The notes under the pieces are model-generated. The model was not told the origin of the DNA. It was given only the letters and a program-made list of their open reading frames with translations, and did no database searches. Made by a program: the position numbers and the translations under genes. This document shows, piece by piece, positions 31,719 through 39,026 of a stretch of 64,000 bases of DNA. The stretch lies in NCBI GenBank assembly GCA_907163375.1, contig CAJQUW010005362.1, positions 186,001-250,000 of the forward strand. Reading direction: 5' to 3'. The stretch comes from Prostheceraeus crozeri. Lineage: Eukaryota; Platyhelminthes; Polycladida; Euryleptidae. Position 1 is the stretch's first letter. Every line of letters starts with the position of its first letter.

Positions 31719-32995
31719 TAACGATTATACTGAAGAATCACGTCACGATACTTTGTAATTTCAATATTTGAATCGAAGACTGCATAAATTAATACATTGA
31801 TCGTCTCAGCTAGTGTTCTTTTGAACGTTAAATCCAAACGAATATTATGAGGCACGTTCGCTTGACGATAGGGTGCACTAATATCGCTGTTAGCAGTCAA
31901 ATCAAATGCATAAATAGTATATCCACTCTTAAACTCTTTCATAGTAAGTCCGTTGGTGTCATCCGTATTGTAAAAGCCAAAGACATCCATAAAATCAACA
32001 TACCTGCGCATAAATTGATCCGAAGCAAAATCTGGTTTGTAGGGTGGACCAGGATGACTCACGCCATTTACACGTAAAGCAATTTCACTTAACTGATTGT
32101 GTTTAAAATTGAAAGGATTCTTCTTTATATTACCATTAAATGCATCATTTTCAACCATTGCCACCATGAGGAGCTTCGGTGCTTCCGATGGAAAGAGGCC
32201 ATCTTTCATGAAACTCTTTTGATCTTTCGGAATTGTAAAGGTGAGAAGCTTTGTATGCTGAACGGGGTAAATGGCATTTTGGCGGTTAAGACCTTCAGCA
32301 TGTCCTCTAATGACACTTGGATTCGGTACTACTCAACGAATGTAAAGTGCAATATCTTCCACATGAATTCTAAAATTGTCAACTTTAGCAAATGCATTCA
32401 GCGCAAATTCAGGCTTATTCAATGTCAGCTTGAGTCGCATGCTGGTATTACACAGTAAAAACTTTGACTGTCTAAAGAAGTCTAAATTCAGCGGACCATA
32501 TAGCTGACATACTTTACTATCTTTAATCATAGCAGATCGCTTTACAAAGCCACTGTTTGTTTCAACATCAAATTTTCCTGCTTCATCTCTGTACCATCCC
32601 ATGGCTTCCATATGACTTTTTTGTGCTGCTGGATGAAACTGTGATACATGATTGAAATATGATTTATAGGGATAATCGCTTTGACCACCTTCCACCTGCT
32701 GCTCTCCAATCGTTAGAGAAACATCGCGAAGTAATGTAGTCAATGGTAAATTGTTCAGTCCAACTTTATGTGCATCGTCAATAGCAGTTCCATCTGCTTG
32801 CTGAATTCTAAACCTCGAATCAAGCATCGCATAACTCAAATCTATGTAGTCATCACTACCACCAGGAATAACAAATTCAATGGGGCCAGCATTCTCAGCT
32901 GTTCGAGGATGATAATCTACAATACTTGAACTAAGAATATCTGTCTGTATGGCTTGTTGATCAAACAAACAAAAACCGGAAGTTTTACACTCCAT
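31718..32995 (-). pseudogene. Major capsid protein, double jelly-roll, one nonsense codon
   Basis: One frame of 426 codons from ATG 32,995 is interrupted only by a TGA at 32,335-32,333, after residue 220. The first half shows PIEFVIPGGSDDYIDLSY, ADGTAIDD and LTTLLRDVSLTIG, the second NPFNFKHNQLSEIALRVNG, SGYTIYAFDLTAN and LAETINVLIYAVFDSNIEI. These are signature blocks of the Polinton/adintovirus major capsid protein (the family of C. elegans F54H12.2). A transition from CGA (Arg) would explain the TGA. The reading frame is otherwise preserved, so inactivation is recent, or the stop is read through. It lies between the protease and a basic capsid-associated gene, spacing 0-2 bp. Confidence 0.9.
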
Positions 32996-32997
32996 GA

Positions 32998-33453
32998 TTA
33001 GAAGTTATAGCAGCGTCGTCGTTTAGCGCCTGATGAATGATTAGAACCTCTGCGATGATTGCGTGAATGCCTTTTGACTGAAGATCGCACCTTACCAGCT
33101 CCGCGATGTTTCCTCCTTCCTTTATTCATTCGTTTAGGTGATTTCTTTCCTTGAGTAACACCAGCAAAGGTCTGCTTCAATGTTTTTAAACCGCGTTCCT
33201 TCCCACGATTCAACAAACTGCTCATAAAACTTCTACCTCTGGAAAGATCACTAGCAACATCACCAGCAAAGCCAACGGCATTACTTAAAACATTTCGTTT
33301 TAAAGATCTACCGACATTGGATATGAGAGGTGCTACAACAGATTTCAGTGCACCAAGTATGCTACCTCCACGTTGGCGGCGAGCGCCGATGTAAATTTGT
33401 CCTCCACCACTTACATAGGAGGGTCGTGAATAAAATGAGGCAGTTGGATTCAT
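32998..33453 (-). CDS. Basic capsid-associated protein with amphipathic segment (151 aa)
   Basis: Starts MNPTASFYSRPSYVSGGG, then GARRQRGGSILGALKSVVAP, the GG/QRGG block followed by an amphipathic, partly hydrophobic helix seen in the gene directly upstream of the Polinton capsid protein. The C-terminal third is strongly basic (RMNKGRRKHRGAGKVR). The layout resembles adenovirus pVI/pVII-type core proteins that contact membrane or DNA; equivalence is inferred from position and composition only. Two bases separate it from the capsid gene start. Intact. Confidence 0.7.
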   Translation of the reverse strand: MNPTASFYSRPSYVSGGGQIYIGARRQRGGSILGALKSVVAPLISNVGRSLKRNVLSNAVGFAGDVASDLSRGRSFMSSLLNRGKERGLKTLKQTFAGVTQGKKSPKRMNKGRRKHRGAGKVRSSVKRHSRNHRRGSNHSSGAKRRRCYNF

Positions 33454-33494
33454 AGCTCAAACCCTAAACATTGTTAGTTACAACTTTGCATGAA

Positions 33495-34583
33495 TCACTG
33501 TCGATCACTTAGATGAAAGATGTCGGCACGACGCATCCAAGAGTTCATACTTGAAGGATAACCAGTCCATTTAACAAGACACCATTCTTCACCTTGCCGT
33601 TTTTTACATCGAATGATTTTCTCTACCAAATATGTTTCACTTTCAGTGACTACCTCAATCTCATCGCGGTAAAAGCTACCCTCAATTTCTTCATTATCGT
33701 AATCTTTCAACTTGTAGGTGGTTGGAGAGTCTTTTTGATCAATCCTTGATACTGTAAATACCTCCTCTGTCCAATTCGGAAGGTACCCTTTAGCAAAAAC
33801 ACTTTTCACTTTTGAGATACGAACTTTATCACCAATTTTCACATCACTTTTCACATGAGTGCGTTTACGTTGGAATGATTCGCGCACTTTATCTACATTG
33901 TCAGCATTTACATCTACTGGTCTGAGTCCAATAGAACGATGGATAGAGTAATTGTAGGCATGGAGTGTATCTTGTAGAACCTTTGTCCAATTTTGTGTCA
34001 AGTTGGCAGTAAAATGTCGCCACAAGCGATTTTTTAATGTGCGATTAAAACGTTCAACGAGTGCAGCTTTATAAGCACTCTTTACACTAAACAACTCAAT
34101 ATCATGCCTCTCAAATAATCTTCTCACATGCTGATTTTCAAACTCTTTTCCTTGATCACTCTGAATTCTTTTTGGAATGCGGCCTTCTCGAAAAATTGTT
34201 TGGAATGCTTTTGCTACTCCTTTCCCTTCTTTAGTTTTTAAAGGTTGAGCCCACGCATAACGCGAGAAGATATCAATGACGGTTAAAATAAAATTATTGC
34301 CCAAGTTATGTTTTGAAATGGAGGCGACATCGCACAAATCTGCTTGCCACTGTTCATCGATGTCATGAACAATATAATGGGTGGTGCGGTACTTCTTTTT
34401 TGCTTGTTTGTGGAGTGTATAGGTAGCCTGACCCTTTAACCATCGTTTCACTTGTGATTGTGGAAGACCACTCGCTTTTGATAATTTCTTGATAGATGCA
34501 AATCCTGCCGGATGTTTTACATCATAATAGATTGACTTCAAACGTTCAGTCGATGACGACTGACTCTTCTTCCTCCTTCTCAT
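33495..34583 (-). CDS. Retroviral-type integrase with C-terminal chromodomain
   Basis: Inserts the element into host DNA. I place the start at ATG 34,583 (MRRRKKSQSSS), giving 362 residues; the frame is open up to 34,715, but that extension overlaps another small frame. An N-terminal helical domain (IYYDVKHPAGF, a KRWLKGQATYTLHK segment) precedes the catalytic core: WQADLCD (first Asp), IQSDQGKEF (second Asp) and AALVERFNRTLKNR (Glu), spaced D-x33-E. SH3-like sequence follows (IGDKVRISK, GYLPNWTEEVF). The tail is a chromodomain (YLVEKIIRCKKRQGEEWCLVKWTGYP), which in related elements directs integration to marked chromatin. All three catalytic residues are present. Confidence 0.93.
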   Translation of the reverse strand: MRRRKKSQSSSTERLKSIYYDVKHPAGFASIKKLSKASGLPQSQVKRWLKGQATYTLHKQAKKKYRTTHYIVHDIDEQWQADLCDVASISKHNLGNNFILTVIDIFSRYAWAQPLKTKEGKGVAKAFQTIFREGRIPKRIQSDQGKEFENQHVRRLFERHDIELFSVKSAYKAALVERFNRTLKNRLWRHFTANLTQNWTKVLQDTLHAYNYSIHRSIGLRPVDVNADNVDKVRESFQRKRTHVKSDVKIGDKVRISKVKSVFAKGYLPNWTEEVFTVSRIDQKDSPTTYKLKDYDNEEIEGSFYRDEIEVVTESETYLVEKIIRCKKRQGEEWCLVKWTGYPSSMNSWMRRADIFHLSDRQ

Positions 34584-34761
34584 CTTTTTGTTTTCTTGCC
34601 TTTCTACATTTACAACAACTGCAGCATTTAGCTTTAGCGGTTTTGCGATCGTGTTCACATTGCTTAGGGGTTTCATTATGAGAGCTGGCGCAGCAAGTGC
34701 AAGTGACAACGACATTCACCTCTGGCGGCTCATTACATGGCAAGCAACACATCTGCTTCAT
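34546..34761 (-). CDS. Cysteine-rich small frame overlapping the integrase start (71 aa)
   Basis: MKQMCCLPCNEPPEVN, then TCTCC and a late CCSCCKC cluster give 13 cysteines in 71 residues, followed by a charged KQKDEKEEEE tail. The last 13 codons overlap the integrase in another frame. It starts 2 bp after the stop of the preceding frame (34,763). Cys spacing could bind zinc. Base composition constraints alone rarely give such a cluster, but no family is recognised, so coding status is uncertain. Confidence 0.4.
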   Translation of the reverse strand: MKQMCCLPCNEPPEVNVVVTCTCCASSHNETPKQCEHDRKTAKAKCCSCCKCRKARKQKDEKEEEESVVID

Positions 34762-34762
34762 A

Positions 34763-34978
34763 TTAATAGTCTGAGAACGTGTATTTCCTGGGAGGAGCTG
34801 TTTTACGTTTTCCTTTTACTAGTTTTAGTGGTGATGTAGATCTACGTCGAGTTCTTCCTCTTGTTTGCTTAGTGAGTGTGGGAGGGGATGTAGCAGGTGA
34901 CGCCTTAAACCAATTTGTTGGCATTTTCATCGTCTGAAGCATTGGAGCAGTAGCCACTGTTGAATCAAGTTCTTTCAA
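34763..34978 (-). CDS. Small basic Polinton protein (71 aa)
   Basis: MKELDSTVATAPML with a basic middle (TKQTRGRTRRRSTSPLKLVK) and PPRKYTFSDY at the end. It sits 12 bp after the 154-aa gene and just before the Cys-rich frame. The composition suggests a DNA- or capsid-binding peptide, and no family is recognised. It may instead be the first part of the Cys-rich frame, one base out of phase. Confidence 0.45.
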   Translation of the reverse strand: MKELDSTVATAPMLQTMKMPTNWFKASPATSPPTLTKQTRGRTRRRSTSPLKLVKGKRKTAPPRKYTFSDY

Positions 34979-34990
34979 TGTCTCATTATT

Positions 34991-35455
34991 TCAAGCAAAT
35001 TTTGGCACATTATGCTTTTTCAATAGTTTAAGAAAGTATGACCAACCAGGTGGAACATAGCCCTGACGGCGCTTTCTACGTGTTACATACTGAATCAAGT
35101 CTTCATAACGTGAAGCATCAATCACTTTATTTTCATCTGTAATGATTTCTCCTCTATCATTTACATTGAGATGGGGTTCAATACTGTTGAAAAGAGATAT
35201 GGCATGTGCGCGAGATGCTAAAGGTGTAGCAGTCGATACAGAGTCAAGCATCTTATTCTTCAAGTTTTTCAATTGCTCAACAGTTTCCGATTGTAATAAT
35301 ACAGCACGATGTGGATCTTTGATGTGAACATTTTGCTGATAATCTATTTCTTTCCTATACATTTGATTTGCAAGAGGTTGCTTTACTTGCTGCATGGCAG
35401 TCAATTGTACATATTCATCCTGAGGAATAACAATCATGCGAGAATAAGAATTCAT
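34991..35455 (-). CDS. Conserved Polinton protein of unknown function (154 aa)
   Basis: Starts MNSYSRMIVIPQDEYVQL and ends GWSYFLKLLKKHNVPKFA, with an internal SRYEDLIQYVTRRKRRQGYVPPGW block. This pattern (an IPxxEY start, a late SRxxDLIQYxxRxRRR, then PxGWxxFL) is familiar from a small gene beside the packaging ATPase in many animal Polintons. Function is unknown; a structural role is plausible because it lies in the capsid block. Its ATG overlaps the ATPase stop by 4 bp (ATGA), indicating tight translation-unit packing, though on separate mRNAs in a eukaryote. Confidence 0.7.
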   Translation of the reverse strand: MNSYSRMIVIPQDEYVQLTAMQQVKQPLANQMYRKEIDYQQNVHIKDPHRAVLLQSETVEQLKNLKNKMLDSVSTATPLASRAHAISLFNSIEPHLNVNDRGEIITDENKVIDASRYEDLIQYVTRRKRRQGYVPPGWSYFLKLLKKHNVPKFA

Positions 35456-36117
35456 AGTTTGTAGATAATCATGGGAGTTTTCAAAATATCACTTCGAAAT
35501 CTAAATTCTTCCGGACACTCTTGCGTAAAGTCAATGAATAAGTAACCGTATGGTTTTTCAGTAGCTGCTTGAAAAATTTCAATTAAGGCTTTTGATCCTC
35601 TGGGTGCAACTTGTCGCGCTAAAATTTCAAATTGACTTTTATCTCGCGGATTCTTGAAACTTGCATAATAGTGTGTATTCAGGTTTCGTGTACGAGCTTC
35701 TTTTCCATCAGGAAACAAATTTTGTGTGATATAGATGATAAAACACCTTTTATGATGTGCTGCACGAGTGAACATATCTGTAACATCTTTGGAATTCTTA
35801 CTTTCTTTTAATAAATCATCCAATACAACAACATCATTAGACTGAAGTTTATCCACTGGAATAATTCCTTCATGTCGAATAAAGTTGCGACTTTGCAATT
35901 CCTGAAACAGCGACGGTTGATAAATACCATAACACCAAATCACTCGATTGATAGGTTCCTTAAGCAACTCCCTTCTTTTATCCAATAAATTCAGCGTGAA
36001 AACAGTTTTACCTGCATGAGATGGACCTGATACAGTCAGAACTTTATCACATTGAAGTCTGAAATCCATTTTATTACTTTGAGATTCAACATTTGCATAA
36101 TTAACGCTTAGAGCCAA
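35452..36117 (-). CDS. Genome-packaging ATPase (A32/FtsK-HerA type, 221 aa)
   Basis: Residues 30-38, SGPSHAGKT, form the Walker A loop and NDVVVLDDLLKES (about 95-105) the Walker B with two Asp. RAAHHKRCFIIYITQNLF (about 128-145) contains the sensor-type Gln. These are the hallmarks of the Polinton ATPase, related to the A32 packaging enzyme of large DNA viruses. The length is normal. It overlaps the basic protein gene upstream by 17 bp and the 154-aa gene downstream by 4 bp. All motifs are intact. Confidence 0.92.
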   Translation of the reverse strand: MALSVNYANVESQSNKMDFRLQCDKVLTVSGPSHAGKTVFTLNLLDKRRELLKEPINRVIWCYGIYQPSLFQELQSRNFIRHEGIIPVDKLQSNDVVVLDDLLKESKNSKDVTDMFTRAAHHKRCFIIYITQNLFPDGKEARTRNLNTHYYASFKNPRDKSQFEILARQVAPRGSKALIEIFQAATEKPYGYLFIDFTQECPEEFRFRSDILKTPMIIYKL

Positions 36118-36457
36118 AGATATTACCCAATAGGTTGCCCACGGCAGGAGCTATCATTGAAAGTATTGCTGAAAGGAAACCGCCCTTTTGTGTTAGAGTT
36201 TTCCTCTTTCTTTGAAGGGTGACTTTAGGATTGGAGATGAAACGCAATTTCGTAGCATATCGCTTAAGTAACTTTCGTTGTTTTGGCGCTAATTTCTTCG
36301 TCCTCAACTTCCTCACATGAGAAATAATTTCACAAATGAATTTATCGTTAGCATGTCGTATAGCATTGTATCGCTGATTTGCTTTCATTCGTCGGAGAGC
36401 TTGAATGGCTGAAGAAAACTTTTGACTTTTACGTTTCGTCATTTTACGTTTCGCCAT
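36101..36457 (-). CDS. Basic Polinton protein with hydrophobic C-terminus (118 aa)
   Basis: Very Lys/Arg-rich for about 90 residues (MAKRKMTKRKSQKFSS, KLAPKQRKLLKRYATKLRF), then TQKGGFLSAILSMIAPAVGNLLGNIFG, an amphipathic or membrane-active tail. A basic body ending in a QKGGFL-type helix next to the ATPase is a recurring Polinton and adintovirus gene. A capsid-core or membrane-lytic role like adenovirus pVI or pX is inferred. Intact. Confidence 0.7.
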   Translation of the reverse strand: MAKRKMTKRKSQKFSSAIQALRRMKANQRYNAIRHANDKFICEIISHVRKLRTKKLAPKQRKLLKRYATKLRFISNPKVTLQRKRKTLTQKGGFLSAILSMIAPAVGNLLGNIFGSKR

Positions 36458-36508
36458 TTTCCGTGTTAGTCTTTGCTAAAACCTATCTTTACCACATTTG
36501 CATAGGTA

Positions 36509-36838
36509 CTAACTATTGCGACATAAGTGACACTCGAAATGAGCAATATCACAGTGGTTACATTGGCAAAGTTGAATGCAATTACGTATGAAACAGCGTT
36601 GACAAAAAGCATGCTTACATCTCTTGAAGATGCTCTTTTCATTTCCATCCTTTCGCTTACATACATCGCAACACATAGTTTCACCGTTACTGATGTCTAT
36701 AGCAAGTCTTTCTGAAGATATGAATTTGCTAGCCTTTTCTAAATAATAGACGCATGTACAGAAGGAATATACTTCGAGAGTGAGCAGACATAGCTCGAAA
36801 ACCAGTTGTGCTACAATCAAGTACCACTGCATTTTCAA
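36509..36838 (-). CDS. Membrane-anchored RING-like zinc protein (109 aa)
   Basis: Residues 5-32 are hydrophobic (LIVAQLVFELCLLTLEVYSF), a probable signal anchor. A RING-like cluster follows: CDVCKR, about 13 residues, CKHAFCQRC, then further Cys pairs (CQCNHC, CHLC). The C-x2-C-x13-C-x-H-x3-C-x2-C spacing fits a RING finger, so it could be a ubiquitin ligase acting on host factors. Its ATG overlaps the stop of the 136-aa gene by 4 bp. A second RING-like gene lies 1.1 kb upstream in the same block (38,124-37,924). Confidence 0.6.
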   Translation of the reverse strand: MKMQWYLIVAQLVFELCLLTLEVYSFCTCVYYLEKASKFISSERLAIDISNGETMCCDVCKRKDGNEKSIFKRCKHAFCQRCFIRNCIQLCQCNHCDIAHFECHLCRNS

Positions 36839-37245
36839 TTTTTCTTTATGGAAAGTTGAATGTGAATATCTGAAATCGCTTCAATCACTAGACTGCTACC
36901 ATGATGGTTAAATGCGTTAAGACGTTCAGCAATTTTTATCATATGTCTTTTAAAAAATTCTTCGGGGTGATCTATCACTTCCATTGAATAAGAAGCAAAA
37001 TGGAAAGAGCGACTTTCCACCTCTTCCTTTCCAAAATGACTAAACTTAATTTTCGCAACTAATCGCGCCATGATAATGCTATCAGAGAATGTATTCATTA
37101 ACTCTAGAAATAGAGTGCTAGCATCATCGACCACTGCTTCGATGTCGGTCTCATCTTTATGAATATTTATCACATAATCTTGAACAGCTCCTTTTAAACT
37201 TTGCCTATGAAAATGTAATGTTCCGCAGTCGTTTGAGAAAGACAT
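36835..37245 (-). CDS. Unknown Polinton protein (136 aa)
   Basis: MSFSNDCGTLHFHRQSL, then a segment ARLVAKIKFSHFGKEEVESR and, near the end, NAFNHHGSSLVIEAISDIHI. The order (a beta-rich KxKF segment, a later GSS/GSGW-like turn before a VIxxI helix) recalls a domain often found beside Polinton-type polymerases, but the likeness is loose. No catalytic motif is recognised. The next gene downstream begins within its stop codon. Intact. Confidence 0.55.
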   Translation of the reverse strand: MSFSNDCGTLHFHRQSLKGAVQDYVINIHKDETDIEAVVDDASTLFLELMNTFSDSIIMARLVAKIKFSHFGKEEVESRSFHFASYSMEVIDHPEEFFKRHMIKIAERLNAFNHHGSSLVIEAISDIHIQLSIKKN

Positions 37246-37321
37246 GATCGCCCTTTAACCCATCCATTGCATGAAAACAACTCTTTTCATAGTAACATTT
37301 ATTGAATAACGGTAACAAGCA

Positions 37322-37351
37322 TGCATTATAGAAAGCATGCATTATAGATCA
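37322..37351. repeat. Short direct repeat GCATGCATTATAG
   Basis: The 13-mer GCATGCATTATAG occurs twice in tandem separated by AAA at the end of the exonuclease gene. It lies in an otherwise gene-free gap of about 95 bp (37,246-37,341). Confidence 0.6.
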
Positions 37352-37872
37352 ATGGTTTGAAAGAGATAAAATAGATACAGCTGGTAACTATCATACAGCG
37401 AGCAATGATAACCATACAGGACTTTGGCAGTGTTGAGGTAAGGAGGAAAGAAGCATTGGTTATGAACGTAGCTACTACAACGAACAGACAAAATAGGAAC
37501 ACACAAATCCTTAAAACGTTTCGTGACTTCATGGTAGTGTTGATTCACTCTACTATCCCAAGGCGGGAGCAAAATATCATCAATGATTAGATTGGGAAAT
37601 ACTTTCCTCTCCTTACCAGGATTATTACAAAAGATGCGTATAACATTGAAAGTAGCTAACCATCGTTTAAAGTCAATAAGAAGAGCACTCTCACAAGAAA
37701 AGCCATAGTCTTGCAAATATTTCAGATTAAGTCCATGAATGTGTTTTCTCGCCCATTGATCAACATTGGGATCGCAGTTGGCATGTTGATGATAGACACT
37801 AACAATCTGATATGACCAATTGTTCATAGCAATAGCACTGAGCTCCTGTACAGGTTCACCCTCACAATCCAT
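37342..37872 (-). CDS. DnaQ-like (DEDD) exonuclease (176 aa)
   Basis: The N-terminus MDCEGEPVQELSAIAM gives the Asp-x-Glu of exonuclease motif I. KHIHGLNLKYLQDYG matches the conserved HGL block of the superfamily, IRIFCNNPGKERK occupies the motif II position (with Asn where many have Asp), and YGYHCSLYDSYQLYLF carries His-x4-Asp, motif III of the DEDDh type. The polymerase already has its own 3'-5' exonuclease, so this is an extra nuclease, perhaps for proofreading, end processing or RNA removal. Homologues of this MDCEGEP type occur in many invertebrate genomes, probably as mobile-element genes. Intact. Confidence 0.7.
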   Translation of the reverse strand: MDCEGEPVQELSAIAMNNWSYQIVSVYHQHANCDPNVDQWARKHIHGLNLKYLQDYGFSCESALLIDFKRWLATFNVIRIFCNNPGKERKVFPNLIIDDILLPPWDSRVNQHYHEVTKRFKDLCVPILSVRCSSYVHNQCFFPPYLNTAKVLYGYHCSLYDSYQLYLFYLFQTIDL

Positions 37873-37923
37873 AAAAATGATGATAGAAGCCTAAAACGGA
37901 AATTACACATCTAAGGAAACGTT

Positions 37924-38124
37924 CTATAACATATTACAAAATGAAGAATTACATCGATGCTTTTCACGACAAAATACGCAAATGATATGATGGCAACGAA
38001 GAAGTAAAATGTATCTAATAAGACCACGTCTACGACACTCAAAGCACATAAGCGAATTGTCATAGGGTAGAGTTAGGAAAGGACTAGTAATTCTCCTTCT
38101 TTGATTTGCGTTTTGATGCAGCAT
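37924..38124 (-). CDS. Small RING-like zinc protein (66 aa)
   Basis: I take the first real ATG at 38,124, within the end of the preceding gene (41-bp overlap in another frame). The product has CFECRR, about 14 residues, CHHIICVFCREKHRC and a final Cys, a compact C-x2-C...C-x-H-x3-C-x2-C zinc site similar to the second half of the other RING-like gene (36,838-36,509). Possibly a duplicate that lost the membrane anchor. Function unknown; ubiquitin ligase activity is only a guess. Confidence 0.5.
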   Translation of the reverse strand: MLHQNANQRRRITSPFLTLPYDNSLMCFECRRRGLIRYILLLRCHHIICVFCREKHRCNSSFCNML

Positions 38125-38858
38125 TCTTCTCCGACTTGCGCTTCGTACCACTGCTGTTAAGGATTTGATCAATTATGTCATCCACGTTGGGTGGTTTTGG
38201 AATATATAGGATGGATTCCATATGCATGGAGAGAGAGACTATTTTATTATCCTTGTGTCGACCATAATATAGCCCATTCACTTTGAAAAGGATATCCCAA
38301 GTACCTTCTCCGAGCTCATCACATCTGATGGGTATTGAATGATCTCCATCCTTCTTATAGTAAGTACACCAATGTGATACTGGTAGGCAAATGTGATTAC
38401 CATCCCAAATCTTTCTATAGGGAGTATCCTTGTCATCTCTCGCCTTCCACTCTTGAGCAAGAGGAGTAGGAATGTCCATATTTAATGTCACATACTCCTC
38501 AATAATATCAAGTTGGTGGCGAATGTACGGACTCACGGGGATCAGTATGCAGTCCCCATACTGATTGCGCATTATCTTGACATCCGTGGAAGGGAGCATT
38601 CCCGTTTGGAGTACTACGCTATGATCATCATAACGCAAGGCTTGTTTAAATTTACGCTGTAGCGGTGTAGGATTATGTACCTTAGTTGTTTCTTCCACTG
38701 CCCTCAGTTGTAGATGATGTGATCGTAGCGAACCTTGTAACGTTTGACCGCCATTTTGTCCTACTAGTGCAGCAGATGGAGTAGATGCCTGAAAATGAAA
38801 AAGATTGTATTAAGTTTACGTTCAAGGGAGGAGAGGGAGGAAAGTAGCGACTTACCAT
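38084..38858 (-). CDS. Right-end Polinton gene, spliced after its initiator ATG (235 aa)
   Basis: Exon 1 supplies only the ATG (38,858-38,856), followed at once by GTAAGT. A 67-nt intron ends TTTTCATTTTCAG at 38,789, and exon 2 (38,788-38,084) continues in frame with Ala-Ser-Thr-Pro. The unspliced frame has no good ATG at its start, which supports splicing. The product contains LHLQLRAVEETTKV-type sequence, a DCILIPVSPYIRHQLDIIEEY segment and a basic tail (GTKRKSEKNAASKRKSKK), perhaps a nuclear signal. The family is not recognised. It is the last gene before the right terminal repeat, transcribed inward, mirroring the left-end gene. Confidence 0.65.
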
Positions 38859-38960
38859 TTTAGTTGGATAATAGAATAGGGAACTAGAGAGAGAGAGAAA
38901 ATGTGCGTCCGTCACTCGTGTGATTCAACGATGGAATGATTCTCACTGTGGAAGGCTCGC

Positions 38961-38970
38961 TATTTATATA
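38961..38970 (-). promoter_or_regulatory. TATA box of the right-end gene
   Basis: On the minus strand TCTATATAAATAGC lies about 105 bp before the ATG, with two CCAATGA words 15-40 bp upstream. A start near GTGAGAATCATTCC would give a roughly 75-nt leader. Confidence 0.6.
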
Positions 38971-39026
38971 GAAATGCTTGATTCTCATTGGATGATGATC
39001 CTCATTGGACAATAACATCAAGGTGA

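Noticed and set aside
36466-36684. Alternative 72-aa frame across the RING-like gene
   Set aside because: It is a shifted reading of the zinc-finger region without the ordered Cys/His spacing; the 109-aa frame fits better.
38125-38172. Upstream extension of the small RING-like gene
   Set aside because: The frame starts with TTG; the first ATG is 38,124.
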